Source: Erythrobacteraceae bacterium (GTDB taxonomy: Bacteria > Pseudomonadota > Alphaproteobacteria > Sphingomonadales > Sphingomonadaceae). Taken from it: a stretch of 50,643 nt of DNA. Position numbers and translations under genes: made by a program. The notes beneath the pieces are model-generated. The model did not search any database, was not told the origin of the DNA, and saw nothing but the letters and a program-made list of their open reading frames with translations. The stretch is from NCBI GenBank assembly GCA_027486035.1, contig JAIXPX010000035.1, positions 1-50,643 on the forward strand. Direction: 5' to 3'. This document shows, in pieces, positions 1 through 9,672 of the stretch. The stretch's first letter is position 1. Each line of letters opens with the position of its first letter.

Positions 1-123
<123 letters not shown>

Positions 124-144
124 GGGGCGGCCGGAGGCCCCTTT
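124..144 (+). terminator. Weak hairpin after glmS
   Basis: Directly after the glmS stop, GGGGC (124-128) can pair with GCCCC (137-141), followed by TTT. The stem is only 5 bp and the T-run is short, so this is at best a weak intrinsic terminator. Confidence 0.25.
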
Positions 145-210
145 CGAAGGTTAAGACAACCCTTCCTCGCGCTTTACCTCAGCCTAACGATTGGTGGTTA
201 GTATGGCGGC

Positions 211-2565
211 GTGGTCGACAAACCAGCCTCCCAGCCTGCGATGCTTCCTGCCGCCCTGCCGCTCGCCGACGTGCTCGGATTGTCGCGCAATCCGGCGTTC
301 GAGCCGACGCGCCTTCGCGGCGATGAATTCGCCGGGCTTGCCCTTGCGAGCCGCAACCGCATGCTTGCCAATGCGCTGGTGCTGGCATTGGTGGCGCTCG
401 TCTTTGCGCCGCTGATCGGACTGGCTTACGTCTTGCCTTGGGCGGGCCTGCTCGGCTTCTTTCTCTATCGCACCCGCAAGACCGACTTGCTGCTGGTCAC
501 GCCGGGCCTTGCGCTCTCCCCTGCCACGCTCGAGCGCTGGCAGAACCTCAATGCCATCGCGGCGGCAGTGTGCTGGGTGGTTGCGCTGCTGCTGTTCCCG
601 TGGCTGGCGAGCGGCGCGCAGTATATCACGATGCTGCTGGTCGTGCTGGTGATGATGATCTCGTCGACCTTCGTGTTTTCAACCTCGCCGCTCAGCGTCC
701 TCATCTACAATGCCGTGCTCGGCCTCGGTGCTGCGGTCAGCCTTGCGCTGCAAGGGGAATGGCAGGCGGTCGGCGGGGCGATCCTGTTCACCATCGCCAG
801 TCTTGTCGCCACGGTCGAGGTGCGCACCACCTTCGTCAAGGCGCGCCTTGCCGAGGCAGCCGTTTCCGAAAAGGACGAGGTCGTCTCGCTGCTCCTGCGC
901 GAGTTCGAGGAAAACGAGGCCGACTGGTTGTGGGAGATCGATCCGGCGCGTCGGCTGCGCACGGTTTCCCCGCGCTTCGCCTTCGCGCTCGGTCTGTCGC
1001 AGGCGGAGGCCGAGGGCATGTCGCTGCTCGAGCTCGTTGCCGGGCCGGCGTGGACGACGGGACAGTTCCCGCCGAGCCTCCACGATCTTGCCGAGCGTCT
1101 GAAGAAACGCGAGAACTTCTCGAACCTTCTGGTGGAGGTCTCGATCCTCGGCGAGGAGCGCTGGTGGGAGCTTTCGGGCACGCCGATGCGCGACGAGCAG
1201 GGGCACTTTACCGGCTTTCGCGGGGTCGGATCGGACGTGACCGAGCAGCGCAAATCTTCCGAAAAGATCGCCTATCTGGCGCGCTTCGACACGCTGACCC
1301 AGCTGCCCAACCGCTTGCAGCTCACCGAGGCGCTTGGCGAGGCCCTGCGATATGCCGCGCAGTGGCGCTCGCGCTGCGCGCTGCTGATGGTCGATCTCGA
1401 CCGTTTCAAGGCGGTCAACGATTCGCTCGGCCATCTGACCGGCGACAAGCTTCTGGCGGAGGTTTCGGCGCGCCTTCAGTCGCTGATGGGCGAGGACCAG
1501 ATGTGCGGCCGGCTCGGGGGTGACGAATTCGCCATCGTCATGCGCGATGCCGGCAATCCGGACATGGTGCGTGACCTTGCCCGACGCGTGATCGAGCGGC
1601 TTTCGGAGCCCTATCAGGTCGATCACCAAACGCTCTATGTCGGCGCCAGCGTCGGATCGGCCGAGGGACCGCGCGACGGGGCTTCCGTGGAGGAGATGAT
1701 GCGCAACGCCGATCTTGCGCTCTACCGCGCCAAGGAAAGCGGCGGCGGCGAGCATTGCCGCTACGAGCCGATGCTCCACGCCTCGGCCGAGGAGCGCCGC
1801 CAGCTCGAGGTTGCGCTGAGAACGGCGCTGGGCCGCGAGGAGATGGAGGTGCACTACCAGCCGGTCGTTGATGCCCGCAGCGAGAAGGTCGTCGGTTTCG
1901 AGGCGCTGGTGCGCTGGAACAGCCTCGAACATGGCTTTGTCAGCCCTGGCAAGTTCATCCCGCTCGCTGAAGATACCCGCCTGATCGTGCCGATCGGCCA
2001 GTGGGTGATGCGCAAGGCCTGCGAGGAAGCGCTGCGCTGGCCCGACGATGTCAAGATCAACGTCAACGTCTCGCCCGAGCAATTGCTCGAACCGGATTTC
2101 CACCGGGAGGTGGTGCAGGCCCTCGCGATCAGCGGTTTGCGGCCCGAACGGCTCGAGATCGAGGTGACCGAGAGCATCTTCCTGCGCGATGCCAGCGTCG
2201 CGCGTTCCGCGCTCGAACAGGTCATGGCGCTCGGCTGCTCGGTCGCGCTCGACGACTTCGGCACCGGCTATTCCTCGCTCGGCTATCTCAGGAAGCTCAA
2301 GTTCTCGACCATCAAGGTTGATCGCAGCTTCGTGCAGGGCGCAGCGCAGGGCAGTGCGGAAAGCCTCGCGATCATCAACGCGGTGGTGGCGATGGCCAAG
2401 AGCCTGGAGATGACCACGACCGCCGAGGGGGTGGAGACAACCGAGGAGGCCGAACTGATCCGCACCCTCGGCTGCGACAAGATCCAGGGCTTCTATTTCG
2501 GCAAGCCGATGACGGCGGCCGATGCGCGCTCGCTGTTCGATGTGGTGCGCGAGCTGCGGGCCTGA
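211..2565 (+). CDS. Membrane-bound bifunctional diguanylate cyclase/phosphodiesterase (PAS-GGDEF-EAL)
   Basis: 784 residues. About six hydrophobic segments fill residues ~50-200, followed by a PAS-like sensor region (~230-345), a GGDEF domain with the intact motif GGDEF at residues 436-440, and an EAL domain with EAL at 564-566. The EAL half keeps the later signature blocks NVNVSPEQ, EVTES and DDFGTGYSSL, so both c-di-GMP synthesis and breakdown look chemically possible. I see no RxxD inhibitory site before GGDEF. It probably tunes c-di-GMP at the inner membrane in response to an unknown signal. The start used is GTG at 211; an ATG at 241 is an alternative. It is convergent with purQ, only 20 bp away. 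Confidence 0.9.
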   Translation: MVDKPASQPAMLPAALPLADVLGLSRNPAFEPTRLRGDEFAGLALASRNRMLANALVLALVALVFAPLIGLAYVLPWAGLLGFFLYRTRKTDLLLVTPGLALSPATLERWQNLNAIAAAVCWVVALLLFPWLASGAQYITMLLVVLVMMISSTFVFSTSPLSVLIYNAVLGLGAAVSLALQGEWQAVGGAILFTIASLVATVEVRTTFVKARLAEAAVSEKDEVVSLLLREFEENEADWLWEIDPARRLRTVSPRFAFALGLSQAEAEGMSLLELVAGPAWTTGQFPPSLHDLAERLKKRENFSNLLVEVSILGEERWWELSGTPMRDEQGHFTGFRGVGSDVTEQRKSSEKIAYLARFDTLTQLPNRLQLTEALGEALRYAAQWRSRCALLMVDLDRFKAVNDSLGHLTGDKLLAEVSARLQSLMGEDQMCGRLGGDEFAIVMRDAGNPDMVRDLARRVIERLSEPYQVDHQTLYVGASVGSAEGPRDGASVEEMMRNADLALYRAKESGGGEHCRYEPMLHASAEERRQLEVALRTALGREEMEVHYQPVVDARSEKVVGFEALVRWNSLEHGFVSPGKFIPLAEDTRLIVPIGQWVMRKACEEALRWPDDVKINVNVSPEQLLEPDFHREVVQALAISGLRPERLEIEVTESIFLRDASVARSALEQVMALGCSVALDDFGTGYSSLGYLRKLKFSTIKVDRSFVQGAAQGSAESLAIINAVVAMAKSLEMTTTAEGVETTEEAELIRTLGCDKIQGFYFGKPMTAADARSLFDVVRELRA

Positions 2566-2585
2566 CGCGCCGCCGCGACAGCTTG

Positions 2586-3275
2586 TCAGGCGGCCGCGAA
2601 GCTCGCCAGCATATTCTCGAACAGGCGGCGTCCGTCCGCGCCGCCAAGCGAGGGCACGGCCGCAGGTTCGATCGCGCGTTCGGGGTGGGGCATCATCCCG
2701 AGCACCCGGCCGTTGGCGCTGAGCACCCCGGCGATGTCGCGCGCCGAACCGTTCGGGCATTCGCCATAGCGGAAAGCCACGCGGCCCTCGCCCTCGAGCA
2801 TGTCGAGGGTCTCGGCATCGGCGTAGTAATTGCCGTCGTGATGGGCCACGGGGATGCGGATCGTCTGGCCGGCGGTGAAGCCGTGGGTGAAGGGCGAGGT
2901 CGTGTTCCCGACCGTCAGCTCGACGGTCCGGCACACGAAGCGCTGTCCGGCATTGCGCAGCAGCGCGCCGGGCAGGAGCCGCGCCTCGGTGAGCACCTGG
3001 AAGCCGTTGCACACGCCGAGCACCGGCACGCCGCGCTCCGCCGCCGCGACCACGGCGCGCATGATCGGGCTGGTCGCCGCCATCGCGCCCGAGCGCAGGT
3101 AATCGCCATAAGAGAACCCGCCGGGCAACGTGATCAGGTCAAGCCGGTCGGGCAGGTCGGCATCGCCGTGCCACACCCGCAGCGCCGGCGTGCCCGACAC
3201 CGCTTCCAGCGCCGTTGTCATGTCCCGGTCGCAGTTGGAGCCCGGGAAGGTGATGACCGCCGCCCGGAAAGCCAT
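2586..3275 (-). CDS. purQ: Phosphoribosylformylglycinamidine synthase, glutaminase subunit PurQ
   Basis: 229 residues. PurQ is a class I glutamine amidotransferase that feeds ammonia to PurL in step four of purine synthesis (FGAR to FGAM), in complex with PurS. Seen directly: the N-terminal [10 protein letters not shown] block, the catalytic cysteine in the nucleophile elbow GVCNGFQVL, and the His/Glu pair in PHPERAIE near the C-terminus. The ATG at 3275 overlaps the purS stop by one base (TGATG), which indicates translational coupling. The large subunit purL is not in the window. Confidence 0.95.
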   Translation of the reverse strand: MAFRAAVITFPGSNCDRDMTTALEAVSGTPALRVWHGDADLPDRLDLITLPGGFSYGDYLRSGAMAATSPIMRAVVAAAERGVPVLGVCNGFQVLTEARLLPGALLRNAGQRFVCRTVELTVGNTTSPFTHGFTAGQTIRIPVAHHDGNYYADAETLDMLEGEGRVAFRYGECPNGSARDIAGVLSANGRVLGMMPHPERAIEPAAVPSLGGADGRRLFENMLASFAAA

Positions 3276-3508
3276 CAGCCGATGCTCTCGATCTGGAAGT
3301 TCTCGATCACGGTGTTGGCGAGCAGCTTCTCGCACATCTGCCGGATGCTTGCCTCGTCGGTGCCGTCGGCAAGGTCGAGCTCGATCATCCGGCCGACCCG
3401 CACATCGCCAACGCCTTCGAAGCCGAGCCCCTCGAGCGCGTGGTGCACGGCGCGACCTTGCGGATCGAGCACGCCAGGCTTCAATCGGACGAGGACGCGC
3501 ACTTGCAT
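3275..3508 (-). CDS. purS: Phosphoribosylformylglycinamidine synthase subunit PurS
   Basis: 77 residues, the usual PurS size. It starts [20 protein letters not shown] and ends with NFQIESIG, both typical of PurS, the small protein that bridges PurL and PurQ. The ATG at 3508 is preceded by GGAGC at a good distance; the frame stays open further upstream, but that stretch has no family similarity. It forms a two-gene operon with purQ (TGATG overlap). In many alphaproteobacteria purC lies directly upstream, whereas here purC is about 7.8 kb away. Confidence 0.93.
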   Translation of the reverse strand: MQVRVLVRLKPGVLDPQGRAVHHALEGLGFEGVGDVRVGRMIELDLADGTDEASIRQMCEKLLANTVIENFQIESIG

Positions 3509-3846
3509 GGCCGGTAGCTCCATTTTCGTCGTGGTGGGCGCGCCGCAGGTGCGCTGCCGCGGTGCCGCTATAGCGCCCCGGTGCGCAGGTGCAATCGCGC
3601 TGATGGCGCTTCTGCACCGGGCTCGTTCAACGGGCTGGTTGACCGGCGCGACAGCCGATTTTGTCATGTTTCTGTCATTAAGTGAATGAAATTGTAACCT
3701 TGTTGCAACAGCGGGCCGAAGAACGCCTTTGGCGCGGGGAAATCAGCTCCCGGCACCGGTCTCGACCTCGCGCGAATCGTGCACAAATGGCAACGCGGGG
3801 CCCGCGCGCGACAGGCAGCGCGTCGAAAACGAAACGGGGCTATTCG
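3509..3846. other. Divergent intergenic region between purS and the TonB receptor (338 bp)
   Basis: No gene is supported here. It must hold the purS promoter (leftward) and the receptor promoter (rightward). It contains a Pho-box-like direct repeat (3661-3678) and a perfect 10-bp palindrome TGTTGCAACA (3701-3710). The receptor mRNA would have a leader of about 150 bases, in which I see no recognisable riboswitch. The AT-richer stretch 3660-3710 stands out from the GC-rich surroundings and is the best candidate for the core promoter. Confidence 0.6.
3661..3678 (+). promoter_or_regulatory. Pho-box-like PhoB binding site
   Basis: TTGTCATGTTTCTGTCAT: two 7-bp direct repeats (TTGTCAT, CTGTCAT) separated by 4 bp, giving the 11-bp period known for PhoB sites (consensus CTGTCAT-N4-CTGTCAT). 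An AT-rich stretch with a possible -10 (TTGTAA near 3692) follows at about the distance seen in Pho promoters, where the Pho box replaces the -35. It lies about 170 bp before the receptor ATG. Control by PhoB is inferred. Confidence 0.6.
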
Positions 3847-6069
3847 ATGTCACACCGCTTTACCGCTTTCCGCGCCGCTTGGGGCGCTTCCACGATCCTG
3901 GCCGCCACCATCGGACTTGCGGCCCCCGCTGCCGCACAGGACAGCAACGCTGCGGAGGAACCCGACAGCCAGCTTTCGACCATCATGGTCACTGCCAACC
4001 GCCGCTCGGAAAATCTTCAGGATGTTCCGGTCTCGGCCGACATTCTCGATGCCGAGCGCGTGAACGCGATCTTTAGTGCCACCGCCGATATCACCGCGCT
4101 GGCCGGCACCGCACCCGGCCTCAATGTCGAAAGCTCGAACGGGCGTGTTGCCCCGCGGTTCTATATCCGCGGTCTGGGCAATACTGATTTCGACCTGGCC
4201 GCGTCGCAGCCGGTCTCGGTGCTGCTCGATGAGGTGGTGCTCGAGAATGTCACCCTGAAGAGCTTCCCGATCTTCGATGTCGAGCGCGTTGAGGTGCTGC
4301 GCGGGCCCCAGGGCACCCTGTTCGGCCGCAACACCCCGGCCGGGATCGTCAAGATCGACACCGTGAAGCCGGGTCAGGATACCTCGGCCGCGATCTCGGC
4401 GAGCATCGGCAGTTTCGAGACGCTTGGCCTTAATGCCGCGGTCGGCGGCGCGCTGGTGAAGGACGTGCTGTCCTTCCGTGTCTCGGGCCAGCTCCAGACC
4501 CGCGGGGACTGGATCAGCAATGGCTTCACCCGGCAGGACAACGTGCTCGGTGGCTATAACGACCTCGCCCTGCGCGGACAGCTGCTGCTCACCCCCAGCG
4601 ACCGCCTGAGCGTTCTTGCCGCTGTGAACTACCGCGATCTCGACGGCTCATCGACCTTCTTCCGCGCCAATATCCTTGGCCCGGGCAACAACAAGCTCAA
4701 CCGCAACTACGACCGCGACACGGTGTTCTACGATGCCGGCGGCGGCAACGTGGCGCAGTACGAGCAACTGGGCGCAACCCTGACGGCGAGCTACGAGTTC
4801 GACGGCGCGACCCTCACCTCGATCACCAGCCGCTGGACGAGCAAGGGCTCGAGCCGCGGCGATATCGACGGCGGCTTCGGCGCGTCCTTCCTGCCGCAGA
4901 TGGGGCCGGGCTTCATTCCCTTCCCCTCGGACACCCAGGATTCGATCGATCTCGCCCAGACCACCCAGGAAGTGCGCCTCGCCTCGAACGGCGACGGCCC
5001 GCTCAGCTGGCAGATCGGCGGCTTCTACTTCGACAGCGATTTCGACGTCACCACGGTCGGCTTCACCTTCCCGCCGCCGGTCACTGTCAATCACACCAAC
5101 GAAGCCTGGGCGGTGTTCGGCCAGCTGTCCTACCAGCTCACCGACACGCTGCGGGCGACCGGCGGGCTGCGCTACACCGACGACCAGAAGGACTTTTTCG
5201 TGCGTTCGGGCGCAGCGCCCCAGCCGCGCAGCGTCGGCGACAAGAACGTCGACTGGGATATCAGCCTCTTCGCCGACCTCTCCGAGGATGCGAGCGTCTA
5301 TGCCAAGGTCGCCAATTCCTTCCGCGGGCCGACCATCCAGGGCCGTGACGTCGCCTTCTTCAGCGCGCCTTCCGTGGCGCAGTCGGAGAACATCACCTCC
5401 TACGAGGTGGGCTTCAAGAGCGAGCTCGCCGACCGCCGCGTTCGCCTCAACGGTGCGGCCTATTACTACACGGTCTCCGACCCGCAGTTCACCGCGGTCG
5501 GGGGTGCGGGCAACCTCGTCCAGCTGATCAATGCCAACAAGGGCAAGGCGTGGGGCCTGGAATTCGACGGCGCCTTCAAGGTCACGCCGAACTTCCTCGT
5601 CACCCTCGGGGTTGCCTACAACAACACCGAGATCGTGGATTCGAACCTCGCGGTCGGGATTTGCGCGCAGTGCACCGTCACCGATCCGACCCGCGTGATC
5701 GGCGGCAGCACCCGCGCTCTTATCAACGGCAATCCCTTCCCCAATGCCCCCGAATGGAGCGGCGACTTCACTGCCCGCTACAGCGTGCCGGTCGGCAAGT
5801 CGGGCGAGTTCTTCGCCTTTACCGACTGGGTCTATCTCGGCCAGACCAACTTCCTGCTCTACCAGAGCCGCGAGTTCAACGCTCGGAGCCGTTTCGAGGG
5901 CGGTCTCAAGGTCGGATATGCGGGCAATGATGGTCGCTGGGAGCTTGCCGCCTTCGCGCGCAACATCACGAACGAGGACAATGTGCTCGGCGTGATCGAT
6001 TTCAACAACAATACGGCCTTCGTGAACGAGCCGCGCGTGATCGGCGCCTCGTTCACCGCTAGGTACTAG
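3847..6069 (+). CDS. TonB-dependent outer membrane receptor
   Basis: 740 residues. A signal peptide ends near AAPAAAQD, followed by a plug domain (~45-165) with the blocks QDVPVSADIL, VLLDEVVLE and VEVLRGPQGTLFGRNTPAG, then a 22-strand-type barrel ending in FTARY with the terminal aromatic residue expected for outer membrane insertion. Such proteins import siderophores, vitamins, sugars or phosphate esters with energy from TonB-ExbBD; the substrate cannot be read from the sequence. The ATG at 3847 is chosen because it begins the signal peptide, although the frame is open from 3682. A Pho-box-like site upstream suggests induction by phosphate limitation. A strong terminator follows the gene. 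Confidence 0.92.
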   Translation: MSHRFTAFRAAWGASTILAATIGLAAPAAAQDSNAAEEPDSQLSTIMVTANRRSENLQDVPVSADILDAERVNAIFSATADITALAGTAPGLNVESSNGRVAPRFYIRGLGNTDFDLAASQPVSVLLDEVVLENVTLKSFPIFDVERVEVLRGPQGTLFGRNTPAGIVKIDTVKPGQDTSAAISASIGSFETLGLNAAVGGALVKDVLSFRVSGQLQTRGDWISNGFTRQDNVLGGYNDLALRGQLLLTPSDRLSVLAAVNYRDLDGSSTFFRANILGPGNNKLNRNYDRDTVFYDAGGGNVAQYEQLGATLTASYEFDGATLTSITSRWTSKGSSRGDIDGGFGASFLPQMGPGFIPFPSDTQDSIDLAQTTQEVRLASNGDGPLSWQIGGFYFDSDFDVTTVGFTFPPPVTVNHTNEAWAVFGQLSYQLTDTLRATGGLRYTDDQKDFFVRSGAAPQPRSVGDKNVDWDISLFADLSEDASVYAKVANSFRGPTIQGRDVAFFSAPSVAQSENITSYEVGFKSELADRRVRLNGAAYYYTVSDPQFTAVGGAGNLVQLINANKGKAWGLEFDGAFKVTPNFLVTLGVAYNNTEIVDSNLAVGICAQCTVTDPTRVIGGSTRALINGNPFPNAPEWSGDFTARYSVPVGKSGEFFAFTDWVYLGQTNFLLYQSREFNARSRFEGGLKVGYAGNDGRWELAAFARNITNEDNVLGVIDFNNNTAFVNEPRVIGASFTARY

Positions 6070-6105
6070 GCCGGCGACGCACCTCGCGAGGGGCAGCCGA
6101 ACAGG

Positions 6106-6142
6106 AAAGGGCCGGCAGGAGGCGACCTGCCGGCCCTTTTTT
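6106..6142. terminator. Bidirectional intrinsic terminator between receptor and M16 peptidase
   Basis: A perfect 14-bp stem, AAAGGGCCGGCAGG (6106-6119) and CCTGCCGGCCCTTT (6126-6139), has a 6-base loop. T-runs at the right end and A's at the left end allow it to work for both strands. It lies between convergent genes and touches the stop codon of the M16 gene. Confidence 0.88.
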
Positions 6143-9045
6143 CATGACGAGGGGGCGGTGGCGGGGCCGGGCCTGTCCGGCGTCACGACAAAGGTGACCG
6201 CGCCGCCGGGCACCAGATAGCGCAGCGCAGTGCGGTGCAGATCCCCGGGCGTAATGGCCGCCATCCCCTTGGCCGAAGCCAGAAAGCGGTCGATCCGCTC
6301 GGGCTCGCTTTGCGCGCGCGCGGCCAGAGCAAGCCAGCCGCCGATATCCTTGAGATAATTCCTGTGTTCCTCCAGCCACGGCTGGCGGGCGCGCTCGACC
6401 AGGTCGGCGTCCACCGGGGCGTTCCTGAGGGCGTTGACGAGATCGTTGATCGCGGCGCGGGTCGCTTCGATCTGGTCGGCGGCGACCGCGGCCTGGACCG
6501 TGAATGTCCCATAGCCGGGATAAAAGTGGCTGACGCTTGAGGCAGCCGACGGCGCGTAGGCCTGCCCGAGCTTCTCGCGCAGCCGGTCGGTCAGTTCGAG
6601 GCGCATGATCCGCGCCAGCAGCTCGAGCCGCTGCGCCTCGACGAGGTCGCGGTCGTCGGTGGTCGGCCAGACCCATTGCAGCAGCGTCTGATCGGGTTCG
6701 CCCTTGTGGGTCAGAACATGCTCGCCGCGCTGGGAGGTGAAGCTGCGGGTGCGGTTCTCCTCGCGCGGGTTGAAGGCCGCCTCGCGCGAAGGGAGGGCGC
6801 CCAGGGTCGCGGCGACGGCAGCGATGGCCGCCTCCTCGTCGAGATCGCCGACCAGCGCGAGCTCGATCGCGCCGTTTGCCAGCCTGTCGCCGATCACCGC
6901 TTTCAGCCCGGCGTAATCGAGCGCCATGTACGCCTCCTTCGGTTGGAGACTGAAGCGCGGGTCGCCATCGGAAAGGATTGCTCCGCTTGCCGCGCCAAGC
7001 ACCCGGGCAGGGGTGGCATCGCGTGTGTTGAAGAAGTTCTCGATGCCCTTGCGGAAGCGTTCGACCCCCTCCTGCCGGTAGCCGGGGTCGGTCAGCGTGG
7101 CGGCGAGGACCTGCATCTGCAAGGCGAGATCGCGCGGAGTGGTCACAGCCGAGGCGGTGAAGGCGTCGGCGCCGTTTGCGAGTTCGAAGCTGACGCTGCG
7201 CCCCGCGAGCACACTCGCCAGCTCGTCCTGGCTATGCTTGCCGAGCCCTCCGGCCACCAGCGATCCGGCGAGATGGGTGGCAAGCGGAGCCTCGCGGGTG
7301 TTCATCAGGTTCCCGCCATCAACGGCCAGCGCGAAGGCGATGCGGTTCTTGCGCACCGCGACTTGCCTCAGGGTCAGCCGCAAGCCGTTGGCAAAGGACA
7401 CCAATCTCAGGTTGAGGCGGGGTTCGATGGTGTCTGACACCACTTCTCCCGCCGGTCCGAAGTCGCTGTAGCCGAATGCGAGCGGTTCCTGCTCGGCGGG
7501 CGCGGCGATGGGCAGGGCCATGGCCTCGGCGAAGGCCTTCCGCAGCGCCGCCTCGCTGCCCTCGGGTGCGCTGCGCCCCTCGAAGCGGATCAGCGGCTGT
7601 TGGAGAGGGGCGGCATCGGCAAGCAACGCCTGCCAGACGGCCTCAGGGGTAATCTCGGGCGCGAGCCGTTCGAACGCGGCAAGCTGCCACTCCGGGGTCG
7701 TCGGCACGCGCTCGTCGCTGACCAGCGCCAGCGCGGCCGCCACAAAGACGGCATTGTTGCGCGTGTCGGCAGCCTTGACCGCGTTCTCGAGGCTCGTGCG
7801 GATATTGGCAAGCTGCTCGTCAACCTCGGCGCGGGTGAAGCCGAAGGCGAGCGCCTGACGGACCTCGCGGACGGCGGCCAGCATCCCCTTGCGCCACGCG
7901 CCGTCGGCGGTGTTGACGACAAGGCCGGTAATCCGCGCTTCCTCGAATATGTCGCCCGAACTGAACCCCGCCGACTTGAACGGCGCATCGGCGCTGCGGG
8001 CAAGGCGGGCGAGGCGGCGGCTGACGATAGCATAGCCGATGCCGCGCAGCCGCGCCGAGCGGCGGTTCGCCACAGTGTCCGGCTCATGGCGCCAGGGGGC
8101 GAGGCTGCTGATCGTGACGCTTTCGGGAAGGGCAGGATCGAGATGGATGTCGGTCAGTCCCTTGCGGCCCACATCGATGGGCCCTGCCTCCGGCCGGGGT
8201 AGGTTCCTGCCGGCCGGCCAGTCGGAAAAGCGCGCGCGGATGGCAGCCTCGACCGCCTCGACCGGGTAGTCGCCGACTACCACCAGCACGGTGTTGGCCG
8301 GGGTATAGGTGCGGCCATAGAGCGCCCGGATCTGCGCGGCGCTAGCGCTTTCCAGAACCTCCCGGCTGCCGATCGGGAGGCGCTGGGTGTAGCGTGCACC
8401 CGGTGCCAGGAAAGCGATGTTATCCTCGAAATTGCGCTGCGCGTAGCCTGCCCTGTCGCGCCGCTCGGCCAGCACCACGCCGCGCTCGCGGGTCACCGCC
8501 TCCTCGGAGATCGTCAGCTCGCTTGCCGTTTCGCGCATCAGCCTCAAGGCCGTGCCGAGCAGCGCGGCGTCGTTGCGCGGCAGGTTGAGCATATAGGTAA
8601 TCGCCTCGAAGCCGGTGGCGGCGTTGGTGTCGGCGCCGAAGGCCAGCCCCTCGCGCTCGAGCAGCTTGACCATCTCGCCTTCGGGGATGCCGTTCGAGCC
8701 GTTGAAGGCCATGTGTTCGAGGAAATGCGACAGACCGCGTTCCTTTTCGGCCTCCTCGAGCGCGCCCGATCCGATCCGCATCCGTACCAGGGCGGTGCCG
8801 GCGGGCGTGGCATTGTGGCGGATGATGTAGCGCACCCCGTTCTCGAGCCGACCGAAAGTGTAGCCGGGATCGACGGGAACGTCGCTCGCCTCGAAAGCCC
8901 AGAGCGGAGCGGGAGCGGTCGCCGCAGCCTCATTGGCTGCCGCATCCTCGGGCAAGTCGTGCGACTGCCCTGACGCGAGGGCAGGCAGACAAACGAGCAG
9001 GGCCGCTGCGAGGCGGTGGAAGGCAAGAGGGTGTCGCCGGATCAT
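6142..9045 (-). CDS. Periplasmic/outer-membrane M16 family zinc metallopeptidase
   Basis: 967 residues from the ATG at 9045, with a signal peptide (LAAALLVCLPALASGQ). This is a two-half insulinase/pitrilysin-type protease. The N-terminal half has the inverted zinc motif HFLEH (H107, E110, H111), while the second half (from ~residue 510) has the fold's sequence pattern but no HxxEH, so it should be the non-catalytic partner. A role in degrading peptides in the periplasm is inferred from the family. An alternative ATG at 9081 has a purine-rich run directly against it, so the exact start is uncertain. It is 54 bp downstream of the broken DUF3857 gene, probably in the same transcript. Confidence 0.9.
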   Translation of the reverse strand: MIRRHPLAFHRLAAALLVCLPALASGQSHDLPEDAAANEAAATAPAPLWAFEASDVPVDPGYTFGRLENGVRYIIRHNATPAGTALVRMRIGSGALEEAEKERGLSHFLEHMAFNGSNGIPEGEMVKLLEREGLAFGADTNAATGFEAITYMLNLPRNDAALLGTALRLMRETASELTISEEAVTRERGVVLAERRDRAGYAQRNFEDNIAFLAPGARYTQRLPIGSREVLESASAAQIRALYGRTYTPANTVLVVVGDYPVEAVEAAIRARFSDWPAGRNLPRPEAGPIDVGRKGLTDIHLDPALPESVTISSLAPWRHEPDTVANRRSARLRGIGYAIVSRRLARLARSADAPFKSAGFSSGDIFEEARITGLVVNTADGAWRKGMLAAVREVRQALAFGFTRAEVDEQLANIRTSLENAVKAADTRNNAVFVAAALALVSDERVPTTPEWQLAAFERLAPEITPEAVWQALLADAAPLQQPLIRFEGRSAPEGSEAALRKAFAEAMALPIAAPAEQEPLAFGYSDFGPAGEVVSDTIEPRLNLRLVSFANGLRLTLRQVAVRKNRIAFALAVDGGNLMNTREAPLATHLAGSLVAGGLGKHSQDELASVLAGRSVSFELANGADAFTASAVTTPRDLALQMQVLAATLTDPGYRQEGVERFRKGIENFFNTRDATPARVLGAASGAILSDGDPRFSLQPKEAYMALDYAGLKAVIGDRLANGAIELALVGDLDEEAAIAAVAATLGALPSREAAFNPREENRTRSFTSQRGEHVLTHKGEPDQTLLQWVWPTTDDRDLVEAQRLELLARIMRLELTDRLREKLGQAYAPSAASSVSHFYPGYGTFTVQAAVAADQIEATRAAINDLVNALRNAPVDADLVERARQPWLEEHRNYLKDIGGWLALAARAQSEPERIDRFLASAKGMAAITPGDLHRTALRYLVPGGAVTFVVTPDRPGPATAPSS

Positions 9046-9099
9046 CGCCCGGGAGAATAGAGCCGCGAGCCCGCTTGTCATCCCTCCCGTCAGCCGCTC

Positions 9100-9672
9100 T
9101 CAGGGTGCCGTTCGCAGGGTCTCCGGCAGGCACGGGGCTGCGGCGCTGGTCCAGTCGAATGCGAAGGTGGCCGGAACCGGCTGCTGTGCGTGGGAATGGT
9201 CCTGCCTCGCGTCCTTGGTCCAGGTGAGCAGCGCCATTGAATTGTCGAAGCGGGCGAGGCGGCCATTGTCACGTTCCGCCGCGCTAACCGTGATCTCCGG
9301 CTCCTCGACCCGCGATCCGCGCACGAGACGCAAGGTGTGATCGGACGCGAGCTGCATCTGGCGATAGAAGATGCGGCCGAACAGGATCGTCTCGATCCAG
9401 GAATTGACGCTCCACTCCTCCAGCCTGGTGTCGGCAGGCAGGCGCATGGTGGTCACATAGCAGGTGTAGCTCGGCTCGGTGTAGAAGGGCGCATCGCGGC
9501 TTTCGCCAGCCGGACGCTGGCGGCGCGGGGGCGGGTTGAAGCCGCCGGCCGGAAGCCGGGTGTAGGTGTAACCGTTTTCCTGTTCCCATTCGATCGGGCC
9601 GGTCCCGGCGATCGTGAGGATCGACGTACGCGTGGTCTCGTCGAAGCGATAGGTGACGCGCTCGACATTGTC
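9100..9672 (-). pseudogene. C-terminal remnant of the DUF3857/transglutaminase protein, cut off by an in-frame TGA
   Basis: Codon-by-codon reading from the TGA at 9673-9675 on the minus strand shows 190 further open codons in exactly the same frame, ending at the stop at 9100. The text continues smoothly: DNVERVTYRFDETTRTSILT, then a region with NGYTYTRLP and later WIETILFGRIFYRQMQLASD. This is the expected C-terminal domain of the upstream gene, and no frameshift is needed. A GTG at 9456 could in theory restart translation, but no ribosome binding site was noticed. Either the gene is a recent nonsense mutant, or the base is a sequencing error. Confidence 0.75.

Noticed and set aside
679..3012. 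Long minus-strand open frame opposite the GGDEF/EAL gene
   Set aside because: It contains no recognisable domains; such antisense frames are expected in GC-rich codon use. The plus-strand gene has complete GGDEF and EAL motifs. Only the purQ part at the right end is real, in a different frame.
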